Shown: in pieces, positions 40,839 to 53,332 of the stretch
Layout of the letters: every line of letters starts with the position of its first letter
How positions within the stretch are numbered: position 1 is the first letter of the stretch
Assembly (NCBI GenBank): GCA_013399305.1
Contig: VXAI01000090.1
Coordinates: 62,001 to 126,000, forward strand
DNA from: Rostratula benghalensis
Lineage: Eukaryota; Chordata; Aves; Charadriiformes; Rostratulidae
Direction of reading: 5' to 3'
DNA length: 64,000 nt
Made by a program: the position numbers and the translations under genes
Notes under the pieces: generated by a model
Database searches by the model: none
What the model was told of the DNA's origin: nothing
What the model saw: only the letters and a program-made list of their open reading frames with translations

Positions 40839-42520
40839 GAAAACAGTTCTTAAAAAAAAAACCCAACAAAACCCCACCAGAATTAAAGCTAGAAAATGTG
40901 GCACAGTCCTATTAGAAATGATGGAAACCACTATGACCAAAAAGATAGAGACCCTAAACTTGGTTTAAAGGTACTGCTGTCTAATACTACAACTCCACTC
41001 GTCAGCTCATCATTTCTCTGCTGTTATCAGTCCTGCCCTGTAAGACTACATTTTAATCCACACAACAATTAATTTTTCCTTAATACCACTAGTAGGTTAA
41101 TTAACCTTTGCTTTTCTATTGCCATTACACAGTTCCACTACCTGCCATCACTTACACTCCAAATGCATTTTCTGCTTTAGAAATGTCAGCTGATGCCATA
41201 ACTTAACATCCGCAGGTAGCTACGCAAAGAACGGGAAGGACAAACAATACGATGCAAGAAAAACAGACCAATCCTCTTCTAGCCTGGTTCTAAATTGGGC
41301 CAGTGTCAGCTCATACTTTGCCACTTGGATTTCCAAATGGCCCCCTACATACCCCTCACCAGGATACACTTCTCTGAATGATATGATTTCAGCACGCTAA
41401 AGTGGCATGACCGTTTTTTTAACTGCAAGAAGCTATAATCACCAAACTTTTGCGAATGTGAATTTAACAATTTCCAATTTCCAAATTGGTTTTATGTGGG
41501 AAATGGTCTTCAAGGAATAAAGCTGAGCCTTTCAGTGAACTGCCTATGTTAAAGGTCTGAATAAATAGTTTATTCACATGCACGTATAAACTCTTAAGTT
41601 ATGAATTTTATGTAAGTTTTCAGACTTCTCAATTTTCATGTCTTTATCTCAAGGAACCTTACCTAACTACATTGTTAGGGAATGTATTCCTATGGTTATT
41701 TTAATATTAAATTTTACTTTTTGACAATACTGCATATGTTCTTTGTTCCACAATATGGTATTTTAGCCATTTCCTTTCAAGAGAATCTGAAAAACTATAA
41801 ATAGACTAACAGGTTCCCACATATCTGGAATAGGTAGAATTCATTAAATCAGAAATGTGGACGTTGATGAATGCTGCCAATATAGACTCTAGTCCACTGG
41901 TCTGAAAGAAGACAACATATGCAATGCTTCCATTCTCATTTCCTGCATGGAAACAGGCAGATGACATGTGCTGTATTTTGCAGAACTATAACCCAAAAAA
42001 GGAGAAAACTAGATAATGCACCAATGGTCCTTCAATTTAGGAGCGTATTAAGAGTCCCCCCTTCTGACAAGAATGAAAACATATCAAGATTAATTGTGTG
42101 TTCCCCTTATAGGTTAGGTATGAAGAAATAAATTACAATTCTCTGTTGCACCTCTTCTTTATATACACTACTCAGGAAATTAGCTTCTGTTTTGAAAGAC
42201 TAAGTGAATATTGATATAAAAAAATATCTTTTCACATCTTAATTCTACTTTAACTTCTCTGCCCTCTTCCAGAAACAGAAGTATCATTTTGTCACATAAC
42301 ATCAGTCAACATGAGGATCAATATAGCCTTGTTACCTTGTTTCAGAGATGAATTGGAATGTTTATCATCCATGAACTTCACCTCATGAAGACGATATAAT
42401 GTCATACTGAAATACCCATATACACATTAAACATGCTGTAATACTGCATTGAACCCTCATTTGAGAAACTTCAAATCTAGAGACAGAAAAATGTGAGGAG
42501 TGTACTTATCAAATAACACG
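40839..42520. other. Intronic segment without recognisable elements
   Basis: AT-rich, no exon or transposon recognised. A MEF2-type CTATAAATAG stands at 41795-41804. Confidence 0.5.
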
Positions 42521-43143
42521 GTACACTGGTTTTGGTTGGGATAGAGTTAATTTTCTTCATGGTAACTCCTAGAATGCTGTGGTTTGGATTTTTGGTGAAA
42601 AAGTGTTGGGATGTTTTAGTCATTGCTTTAGTCATTCCTTTGCACAGCATCAAAACCTTTTCTGCGTCTCACACCACTCCACAAAAGAGTAGGCTGGAGG
42701 TGCACAAGAAGTTGGGAGAGGACACAACTGGGACAACTGAACCAAACTGTCCAAAGAGGTATCCTACAACATAGGATGCCATACCCAGCAATAAAAAACG
42801 GGGTTGAGGAAGGGAAGGGGAAGCAGGGAAGGGGGTCATTCAGAATTACAGCGTTTGTTTTCGCAAGTCGTGATTACAGGTCATGAAGACCTACTTTCCT
42901 GGAGGTGGCTGAACATGGCCTGTTCATGGGGAATGGTGAATAATTTCCTTATTTGGTCTTACTTGTGCACGCAGCTTTTACTTTACCTGTTGAACTGTCT
43001 TTATCTCAACCCACAAGTTTTCTCACTTTCTCCCTTCTGATTCTCTCCCTGTCCCATTTGGGGGATGTGGGGTTTGTGGTGTGGGGGCGTGTGAGTGAGC
43101 GGCTGGATAGGGCTCAACTGCCCATTGGGGTTAAATCTCAACA
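42521..43143 (+). mobile_element. Solo LTR of an avian endogenous retrovirus
   Basis: The segment follows an LTR family common in neoavian genomes: a start like CTGGTTTTGGTTGGGATAGA, then GTGCACAAGAAGTTGGGAGA, AGGACACAACTGGGACAACT, a TATA/polyadenylation-like AATAAA at 42790-42795, GTCTTTATCTCAACCCACAA, TTCTCACTTTCTCCCTTCTG, and an end like TTGGGGTTAAATCTCAACA. There is no internal retroviral region, primer site or second LTR, so it is a solo LTR left by recombination. The terminal TG is altered and no target duplication is evident, which suggests an old insertion. It is antisense to CSMD1. Class (ERVL- or ERVK-like) is not settled. Confidence 0.85.
42812..42835 (+). other. G-quadruplex motif inside the solo LTR
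   Basis: Four G runs (GGG, GGGG, GGG, GGGGG) separated by AA, AAGCA and AA meet the classical G3+N1-7 rule. A fifth GGGG lies just upstream at about 42800-42803. It lies just downstream of the TATA-like signal of the LTR. Confidence 0.8.
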
Positions 43144-44440
43144 CAAAAAAGATTTTATTTGCCTCATGTTTTCAGCATGTATGGCTTTTCTAATGGCATC
43201 CATCTTTTGAGTGTTTGATATGCTTATAAGTCTGTCCAATTTAGTTTTTCATGGTCCTAAAATGATTACATAACTGACCTCAGTAATCCCCATTAAGTTA
43301 TGAAGTATAAGAAACAATACCATAAAACAAATTCTTCTATTCTGGTATAGTATTAATCTCTAATAATAACCAAAATATGGAACTACTCATTTGAACATAA
43401 TAATTCTACCCACATTTTACAGAAATAGGTCCAGAAATACTTTTTAAGTCATGTATGATATACCACACTGTATAGCAAAGCAGCATTAAAAAATGTTTTC
43501 TCAAATATTCATTAACTAATGTTTTGAAAATTAATTAACTACATGGTAGTTTTTTGGCAACTTCTTCCTCCTCTTACATAATCAAAATAAGTATTTCCTA
43601 ATTTTTTTCTATCCTGTTACTCTTAGCATCAGTAGCATGACAATACTATCTTTTTTAGAAAATACAATTTCTGATATCATTCTAAAAAGACTTGTTATCA
43701 AGTTTTCTATTTATGGAGAGAATTCAGTTCAGATATTTTATCAATTAAATTTAAAGATCTTGAGCTATGTATGGACCTGTCCCTGACATATGTTACAACA
43801 TATTTATGTCTGTTTTTACACTTAAAAGCACTTCCTTAGAAAGTGCAAAATAAATCAAAAAGATTAATTGACATTGATTTCAAAAACAACCTTTTAGTCT
43901 TATTGCACTCTATCTCAACAAGTAAGTATATCAATGTTCACAAATGCTCTTCCACAATTTAGTATCCGAATTATGCATCTACTAATTGTCAAAAAGAGAG
44001 GCCCAAATAGACATCATGTATAAAAATACTTAAAAGTTTAGATCAAAATTCATATTTTTCTCCTCTAATTTACATATGATCTCTTGGGAGAAGAAAAGAT
44101 GAAATTCTGGAAAATGACAATAAAGAGAGGTAGAAACTTGTACCATTGTGTAGATCAGTAAATTTTTGTGATGTTTACTTAGAGCTTACCACAAGACAAA
44201 GAATGTTATCATACCATCTCCTCTTCCAACACCAAACAGAGTGTAAAATCTTTTTAATTTTAGACTTCTAGAAAGGCTTATGGCTCCTAAGTGGTGAAAT
44301 AGTAAGATCTCCTAACATCTCAGAGCTGGATTTTGGTGTGGCTGGCTATGCTGTCTTCATAAGAAAGGCCGACATCTTTGCAAGCTTCTTTTAGTTTTAC
44401 CAAAGAAATCAAGAGGAAAACAACAAAATCTTTTTACAGT

Positions 44441-44461
44441 TGTTTACATTACATGTAAACA
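44441..44461. promoter_or_regulatory. Inverted repeat of a forkhead-type site
   Basis: TGTTTACAT and ATGTAAACA face each other across TAC, giving perfect 9-bp arms. TGTTTAC is the core bound by FOX factors (family knowledge). Two sites in this arrangement could bind a dimer; function is inference. Confidence 0.35.
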
Positions 44462-44804
44462 AGCCACTATAGCAAGGCTGAACAGTTCACACATGTCAAC
44501 TAACCCATTAAATTATAACTAGAATGGCTAAAAGACCTACTTCTAAATTGTACTTCAAAACCTCTCCAATACAGCAGAACAAAGGAGACTACAAATATGA
44601 AACTGAAAGATAAGAGCTGTGGTTGCATTGTTAATGGAAAATTTTTTCCCTTTTTTTCCCCTGTTCTACAACCAGAGGAGACTTTACACTAGACATTTAC
44701 ATAAATGACCTGCTGAAAATATTTTTAAAAGCCCTCTGTATTTTGCAGCAAATTTAATAGCTACCAGAAATTCTGTGGGAGTGTAGCAGAAACCATATGT
44801 GGGG

Positions 44805-44841
44805 TTTTTTTGTTTGTTTGTTTGTTGTTTTTTTTTTTTTT
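44805..44841. repeat. TTTG-repeat and poly(T)
   Basis: Repeated TTTG units are followed by about 15 T. Confidence 0.9.
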
Positions 44842-46959
44842 ATTGTTAGGTAAATTTGATTTAGCAATCTAGGGCAGACACCTAGTACAAATTTCTGAGA
44901 ATTCCCTGCTTGATTCTTTTTTTTGTAAGAAGCAAAAGAGACTCTTTCTTTCCTCCATCTGACAGTGCTCTGTCCGGTCAACATTTACACTCCTTTCATT
45001 TGGATAACTCAACTTTTTGAGACACTATCCTCCAAGCACAGACAGCGGAAGAGTTGAGGTAAAAGCCCTTTCTCCTTTCCCTACCGCTCAGAAGTTTTTA
45101 TTCTTTTTTGCTTAATGAGGTTTTGTATTCAATTACACAAAACAGACAGAAAAAAAAAAGAAAAAAAAATGGGCAGAGTTAAGGGGCAACTTAGGAAGGA
45201 AAACACTCCTTAACTTTGCCATTCAAAAACCATAACATGGAATTGCATTCTAAGTGAAAAGAAAAAAGAAATAATGAACATCGTAAGCAAACTATTGCTG
45301 TCTTTTTTTTTCTTTCTTTTTTTCCTTATGACCAATAACATTTTAATGACATTGTGACATCAAAATATGGTCTGGTTCAAAGAATGCTATAAAGTCCTGA
45401 AGTGTTAACTTAGTATATGTGGGACTGGCATCTCCATCTCTTGCTTCAATAGACTAATAATATCAGATATTAATGTTTTACTGTTCAGAATGCAAAACAA
45501 GATAAAATAAAAAGAATGTACACTTAAGAATTATGTTAAAGATATAACTAAAAGATCAAAAGAAAACAGAAAGGAAATGGAATGTCTTTAGTTCAATATT
45601 TTCTATTTTTTTTGAAGGTCCCAGTTGAATATGTGTATTTGTGATATATCAGAATTAAAATAAACATATGAAATATATAGAAGAACAGCAAAAAAAAATA
45701 AGCAAGATCAGAAGCTCACGACTATGAAAATAATGTATGCGTAGACTGAACTTAAGCACAGAAAGTGCATTTTAAAATATATTTTTACAGAAAAAGATCT
45801 CTATAGAAAAAGAAATAAGGGAATGAAATAATATTCAACAAGAGCATTTTCTTTGTGTAGTGCTTAAGAAAATAAAAAAAAGAACTGAGAATTTGAGAAA
45901 CGTATTAATCAAAAGCACATTTAGGTTCACCTTTGAAAAACAGGAAAGGATACAAGAACACTGCAACCCAGAAAAGATTTAAATATAAAAATACTGTGAC
46001 ATAGCTCTGTAGTATTAGCATTTGACTGTAAGCCAAGTATACCTGAACTCAAAGTAGAACACAAGCTCCAATCTTCCATGTTAATCAGAAAACTACTGCT
46101 CTCTGTCCAGTACATTACCTGCGAGATGCACATAACTGCATATCTGGTGATGAAAAGTAACATGCAGTAATAAGCCTCATGATAATTATGGTGTATGCAC
46201 ATGGGATTATTTTATAAAATCAGGAAAATAAATAATGGAATTCTGCTTCATTGATTGAAGCCCATAAACTGGTTTTTAAGCCAAATTAGTTAATCCAGCT
46301 CTAAATCCCTACCTCTTATATCATAAAATATACTCAAAGTCAAGTAGAGAAGACAAAAGAAAAGCTTCTGGTAATAACAGAAGGGTTTTGAAAAACAAAG
46401 TGCACATCAGCACTAGCAGCCTAAATGAAGTTGTGATGTACTGCTAAAATAAAATTAAATTGAAAACCCAAAACGTCAGCAAAAGTGAAGGGGTTTATAT
46501 GCTGAATTTGTCTGAAATTTCAGCTGAGTTTTTCTCTCTGATAAACTTCGACATCTCACATCATATGAAGGTCAGTACTAGGAATCCATTCAGAAAGACA
46601 TCTGTTACCCAAAAAGCTTCCCTCTGCTCCACATGTTAAACAGCTCTATTTATCGTGATAATATTTGACAATTTTAATACATATTGAACTTTTTCAGTTT
46701 GTATATATTATCTGGATTTTTTTATCTTTTGACCTTCTTCTCTGTTACATCCACTCCTGGGATCAGGTGTAATTTATTATCTTGAGACACTGCAACAAGT
46801 TGGCTTCAGGGATCAAAACCACTTATCTTCCTTTCCTGTTTAAAATACATTTCCCATGATTATCCAATTACACTGCTACTGCAAACACAGAAAATTCTAG
46901 CTGAAAAATTACAGACATTTTCACTAAAGTCTCTCTGAACTAGATTTTGGAAGAATTGG

Positions 46960-47536
46960 TGTCCTGGTTTGAGGTAGGACAACTGGGAGTATGAGGAATC
47001 TCTCCAAATCTTGCTCTCTGCAAGTGAAATGTGGCCAAAGCAGGAAGCTGTCATAGCCATTTGGCTTTCCAGCAGCCTTCAAAAAATTCACTTTCTAGTA
47101 GAAAATGTCCACATCAAAAGAGTACCACTAGACCTGTTAAACCAAGAATGAAAAAATAAACTAAGTTTACCCATGTTTCCTCAGCTCGAATGGCCAGATT
47201 GACTCTCCTTGGAATCTCACAGTATAATTTCTCAATTATTTTATCACCCAGAGTAAGAGTGTAGCTTAATATATCAGAAAGGAGGTAAATGGACAGCAGT
47301 AGGTAAAACAAAGAAGAAACTTGCTTACGCCTGCAGTAATAAAAGGTATGCCAACTATAAATAAGAGACAATCCAGCTACAATTATTGCTGTTACATTTT
47401 AGGCTTCGGTCATGCTTTCCATGCAATACAGGAAATTTCAGCCAGAACAAATTTTAAGGACAAATTATGGAGTGGTGATAGTCTCCCTCGTACCTTCCAG
47501 TATGGGAGGTTAAGGAATGCTAGAAAAGGCACAACA
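46960..47536 (+). mobile_element. Possible old LTR (weak)
   Basis: TGTCCTGGTTTGAGGTAGGA at 46960 resembles the 5' terminus shared by several avian LTR families, and GGCACAACA near 47535 could be the matching end. The body between them shows nothing I recognise and there is no target duplication. It may be chance. Confidence 0.25.
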
Positions 47537-49616
47537 TAATGAGTGTATTTTCAGCCATATGTAATGCAGCTCAACTGAGGAAGTTATTAAAGAGCTGGTT
47601 TAAACAAGACATCATGGTTCTAACTACTAGAGCTATTTTGTCTGAATTAGCTGTGTGGCTCCATGACGTCAGCACTCCAACTTGTTAAGAGATTTTCTTT
47701 CAGGCAGCTTTTTTAATCACATGTAGTATGAGAAGAAAAACCATCTTCAAAGACATTTGACAGTGTAGTTGGTTTAGCAAATCCTTGCTTTTCACTGGGA
47801 ACTGCTACTATAGTCTGTATCATGTTATTCTTTACACTTCCAAAAGTTTTCTTGAAGAAGTGATTTCTTGTAGGCTAGTAGTATGACTATTCGATACACA
47901 GCAGCACTTTGACCTACATCAGATGGCATAACATGACCCAGTATTTGTGCCTTTTTGAGGAATCAGCCACCTGACAAAGTGGTGTCACAGCCCTTTATTA
48001 TGGTCAGTGATATTTTCAGGAAAAGTGCAGCAAAATAACATCAAAATATACAAGAAATGAAATTACAAGGCTTTGAAAAAAATTAAGAATCCACGACACT
48101 GAGATTTACACAAGAAAATACAATTTGCACAAACAGAAGTGTTTACAGTTGATTAAACTCATCTATCTGAAACACGGCCTGCCATTTAATATGACATCAA
48201 GTTTTCATGGTATACTGCACAGTCAGGTAGATATGGAGAGGCACCACTCTATAAATATCACATCTTAGTTTGTGATCAAATTTATAAGACAGCCATTGGG
48301 CAGTGTTGACTGACAAATATAAGGCACATGTCAACCCCTGATCATCAGTTGTCCACAACAAGGTTCTGAAGTGGATTGTGCACATATATCTGTCTAGATA
48401 TGCTCTGGAAGTCAGGCAACCAAAGGGCATCCCATAAAACTCCAAGCATTTCTTAGTATAGGCCTATACTTTATATATAATGTTACAGAAATTATCTAAT
48501 TTGGATATATTGGGAATAACTGGGAGACCTAATTGACTGAGACACCAAATCCTTTCTAGCCTTACAGATTGTAGGCAGCATCAAATGAAATGGTAAGCCA
48601 AATCTGTACCATCTCAGGTGAATTGAAGAACCTGAGTAATAAAATCAAACAGTACTCTCCCTTTCTGAGAAGCATAAGGTTTCTTGAACTTGAAAGCTAG
48701 TCTGTTACCTCCACATTAGGCTTCACTCAGTTCTGCATGGTTGACTGAATTCACTGGTAGGGTTCATTAAAAAAAGGAAGATGCCACTCTGCATGAACAG
48801 ATGGACTACGTTCTTTTTCCTTCTGAACCATGCTGGATATTCTATTCATAAATCAATATGGAAACCTCATTTATTCCCACTGCATGCAAGTGAAGATAAG
48901 ATCAATGACTTTAAATTTTAAATAAACAATTAATAAAGTAGATTCACTTGGTTTAGGAAATGAACTGGTTCCTTTGGTGGTGTTGCAAAAGTCCTGACTA
49001 TATGCAGTTTCTTATTGTATAATCTATTTAAAAAAAAAAAAAAAGAAACCTGGCAGAAGAATAACATAAGACAGCCAATTGCTTATAGCAGTACCATGTC
49101 CTTGTCAGGAAAATAGTTATGTTGAAACCCTAACTATTCATTATACATCTAGTATTTTGAGTACTCATTTGTTCTGCACTTTTATTGTATGAACATACAG
49201 AACAAGGAGATTAATTATAAGATAGAAAGTTCTATTTTAACAAAAACATTAGGCAAAGTTCCAAATTAGTAAGCAAACCTCCCAAGTCATCAAAAATATG
49301 CAGTAAAGTTCAAACACTGTCAGATTTAAATACGGAAATTTTAATCTGAATGTTCTGTTTTTCAGCAGCCTAACAGCTGTGGAGCTGCCAAGAACTTAAA
49401 GTACTAAAAATATATCTTATCTATTTGTTATTAAAGTTATTGTTAATATGATCAATTAACCTGAGAAATATCAGCTAAAATATACACTTCCACAACTCAA
49501 TTTTCAGTCTTCCATTTGTGTGAATACCTGACCACAGTACGTATGAACTGTATGCATTTATGTAGCACTGAACATTCAAAAAAATATTTTCTATCTCCCC
49601 AAATGCATTCCCACCT

Positions 49617-49665
49617 GCAACAAACAAACAAACAAAAGAACAACAACAAAAAAACAATCCAAAAA
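49617..49665. repeat. AAC/AAAC-rich low-complexity stretch
   Basis: CAAA and CAA units (AACAAACAAACAAAAGAACA and following) with A runs. Confidence 0.9.
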
Positions 49666-52600
49666 ACCCAAACATGCTCTGCTCTGAAGAATTGCTATGA
49701 ATTACTGGCATAGGATTATGTCTGTTGCTCTTCTCAGTTTGTCTGAAGGAAACTCATCTCTTCACCTCCTTAAATATTTATTAAGGTATTTTTGAAAAGG
49801 AATTTACTTTGTTTACTTTGCAGCCTTGGATTTCCATATTCTAACAGATTACACTGGAAGCCACCTCTTTCTTACACCAATGACACAAAACCATGAAAAT
49901 CTGTTATTTTGAAATGCCTTTAATAGTAACTTCAAAATCTGCACTAAAATAAATTAGATGAACTTTACATTTAAAGTAACAAATTCCTGTATATTCAAAG
50001 ATTTTAATCTTACCATAAATGAATGATACTCATAACTAGAATTCCTTGACAATTAGTTTGATATCTATGTAGCCAATATATTAATTGAACTACACAGACA
50101 CACAGGAAAAAAGTAAGGAAGCAAAGGAAGGTTCTTGCTTCCAGAAACCAGTTAAGTTATAATGAATAAAAAGAGAGTGTGTCTATTGCTTCAATTCCAA
50201 GTCACCAGTATCTGAACAAAATGAGTTAGGAAGCTGTAAGCAATCCTGAGAGAAGAAATTGGGAGAGCGCTACATGAATCAGTGATGCAGGCTGACACAT
50301 GAAGACTTAGAAACAAGAAGTGTTGATGCAAATGACTCATATCGCTCCTGTTTACTGTACAAAGAAAAAATCGTGTTACACTTGTGCCAAATATTCCATA
50401 GCTCTGGTTTAAACATGTGGTTTTGCAGAATGGGAAAAGGAAGGGAGAGTGTTGACTGGACATTACAAACTTGGATGAGAAGTATTGGATGAACATGGTG
50501 ATCACACCTCTGGCACTACTGTTATGAAGAGATAATGACAACCTGCAGGGGGGTAGTTCTAGCAGTTACATCATGCAGTGGTGTCCGTATACATGCAAAA
50601 CATGCTCATGGATGCATAAGCACAGCAGAACAAATGTGATACTCGTTTGCCATGGTCAGACCAAAAGGAGATGGGACTTTTGAATCTAAGAATGTAATTC
50701 ATATTCATGTCACTTCTAATACAGCTTTAGCTCACTGTGGTTATTCATTTGTATGGCTGTCTTGAGGCTGCATTTCTGACAAAGTCCCAAACCTACTGAG
50801 GTCAAATAGTTCTCAAAGCAAAAAGAAGGTTGAAACATAAAAATATTTTTACATGTATTTACATATTTTTGGGTTTTTTATAATTTTTTTATACTTAAAA
50901 TACTATGACAGGTGGCATTATGCAGGAAATTAAGCTATTTTCTCTCAGGAATTTATAATATCCTTTAATAAGTTACATTATTAAAGTGCCTTATAGACAA
51001 ACGTCTTCCCTTTCTTTCAAAAAACTATGATTCTGGATAGTGTCTAAAACAGATACATTCAGATAAAAATATTCACTAAGGATTTATTTATATTCTTTTA
51101 CATCCTGAAACAATGCTAGACTTCTAAGACAGTTCTGTGCTAAAACAGACATCCATGGCTCCTTTTTAATATTGATAAAAAGTATGGTTTCTGGTACTGG
51201 CAGTTGTCAAAACAGCATCCCTATGGAAATTTCAGTCTTGTGGAATATCCCTATTTTGTCAGTTTCTGAAGAGTGACAGTATTGGTCTTTGAAACGTGAA
51301 TATAGAACTCCGGGCCCCACAGTCTTACTTTAACCACTGAGGCATCACAGCTCACCATCCCCTACTGGTTTTCCCTTTGACTAGTCATAACTACATTTAA
51401 TGAATATATTAATATCCACAAGATTAATTTGAACAGTAAAATGAAGAAAAAGAGTTACAATTTTCTTGGAGCTCACAGTAGCAACAATGGAGAAAAGAAA
51501 ATTCAGTGCTAGACAATTCCATTTCCTATACAGTGAAAAGGTACTATGCTGCACATAAAAATTCAGCTTCCTGGCTTTATTTAAATATCCCACAGGGACA
51601 TAACAGCCTCTAATGTTCCCTTTAAAATACTCATCTTCCTACATCTATCACAAATAAAAACATTTCTCTTTCCTAAATCAGATTTTCAGACATAGATTTC
51701 ATAAGGTTCCGATTACAGAATTGTATAGAATGCTAGTATGAAATCAACATTGCCCTGTAGTTCTTCTATTAAAAAAAAAAAAGTAAAATGTATTCGCCTT
51801 TGTTTACAACAAATGTAACTTTCTAGAAAGAGTAAAAAAAAATATTTCTAAATGCTATTTTTCTTGTTTGGCCACTGCTGAAAAGCAAATTTTTTTGATG
51901 ATTTCACCCACTGTTCATTAGTAAGCTTTCAGATAGGCAATGATAAGCCAGGGACTACTTTCAGAATTATTTTTTTCTTATTACCTTGGGAACAGATTGT
52001 GTCAAAATCAGTCTCTACTAAAACTAGACTGTATCAAAATTAAGGTAACTCAGAAATACCATGAACACAGCCAGACTCAAGATTTCCCTACTGAAGCTGG
52101 ATTCAAACTTTAGCCAGCCAGAAATAAGTGGTACATTTGCATAGTTCACTACATGAGAAGTCAAGACCAAGAGTCTTGCAAATGTACCAATCCCAGATTA
52201 ATAAAGAAAATTACCCATATGCACTATTTGTAAAATATTTCCTAAGAATACACATTTCAGTTTTTCTCTGCAAATGTTAGATCTGCATGAGTTGTTATGA
52301 TGAAAGCTGATAGTGTAAGATAAATGCATCTCTCAGAGAAGAGCTGGATGTCAAGGACAATCACCAGGAGCCAGAAGAGCTATATTAACATTCTGAGAAA
52401 TTCATACACAGAATTTGTTTACACCTGCACATTTTTTAAAAGAATAATATGCAGCTTTTTCACTTTTGCTGTATTACCTTGCTGTATAGCTTCCTCTCCA
52501 GCAGAGGATATAGTCAATGTGTTCTACAGCCCTGTCACACCTGAAGATGTGAAAACAGATACTCCAGAGCCTGTTAGCATTTACAAGTTTTTGACATACA

Positions 52601-53301
52601 AGAGTTCTTACCAGTTAGTAGGGATCAAAAGAGAAAGAATTAATGTCTCTCTGCAGACAGAACCTGCTCCTCTCTCCAAAGACAGAACAGGCAGGAAACT
52701 CAACCATGGCAGCACAACTTGTTTGATCCCCCACCTCTACCACCCAGAAAAACCCCTATTCAAGATCTAAGCATTAAAACTGTTCCCTGTTACATTTCCT
52801 TAGTAAATTGAATTAATTAAATTCATCTGCTTCTGTAGTGATGACTTGAAATTGTTCTTGTCTGCCCTAAAAGAACCACTCACTCTGCATGCTCTATTGT
52901 AAAACCACCCGAACCCTAATCAGTGACAGGCCCTCTCCTGAAAAGAAGGAAGAAAGCAAGACAATTTGCTTGTTAAATTAGACACAATTTCTACTCAGTT
53001 TCCAATAACTATATGTGGTAAATTATTATTTGGGCTGTTCCTTTTCTTGACTCAAACTTACTGCAAACTGTAAAATAAAAGCTGTTAAGGTCTGCAACAT
53101 CTGAGCCCTGTAGTCCAGGGCTGACTCCTCCAAACTTTGCTCTTATTTAATTTCTGGTTTTAAGGAACACCTAGTGCACATCAGCAATATACCTAAGCTA
53201 TATATGCACTTTCATGTAATTTAAAAAACTTTCACAAGCGTATGAAAATTACCACTATGGATCAGAACAGAGATTCTTCATCACGGACTCCACAACAACA
53301 G

Positions 53302-53332
53302 AGCAATATATATAAGCAATATATATAAGCAA
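53302..53332. repeat. 13-bp tandem duplication
   Basis: AGCAATATATATA occurs twice in direct tandem, then the first five bases recur. Confidence 0.9.

Noticed and set aside
52324..52770. Plus-strand open frame of 148 residues
   Set aside because: No recognisable domain, no promoter or splice context and an ordinary AT-rich setting. Antisense to CSMD1; frames this long occur by chance in 64 kb.
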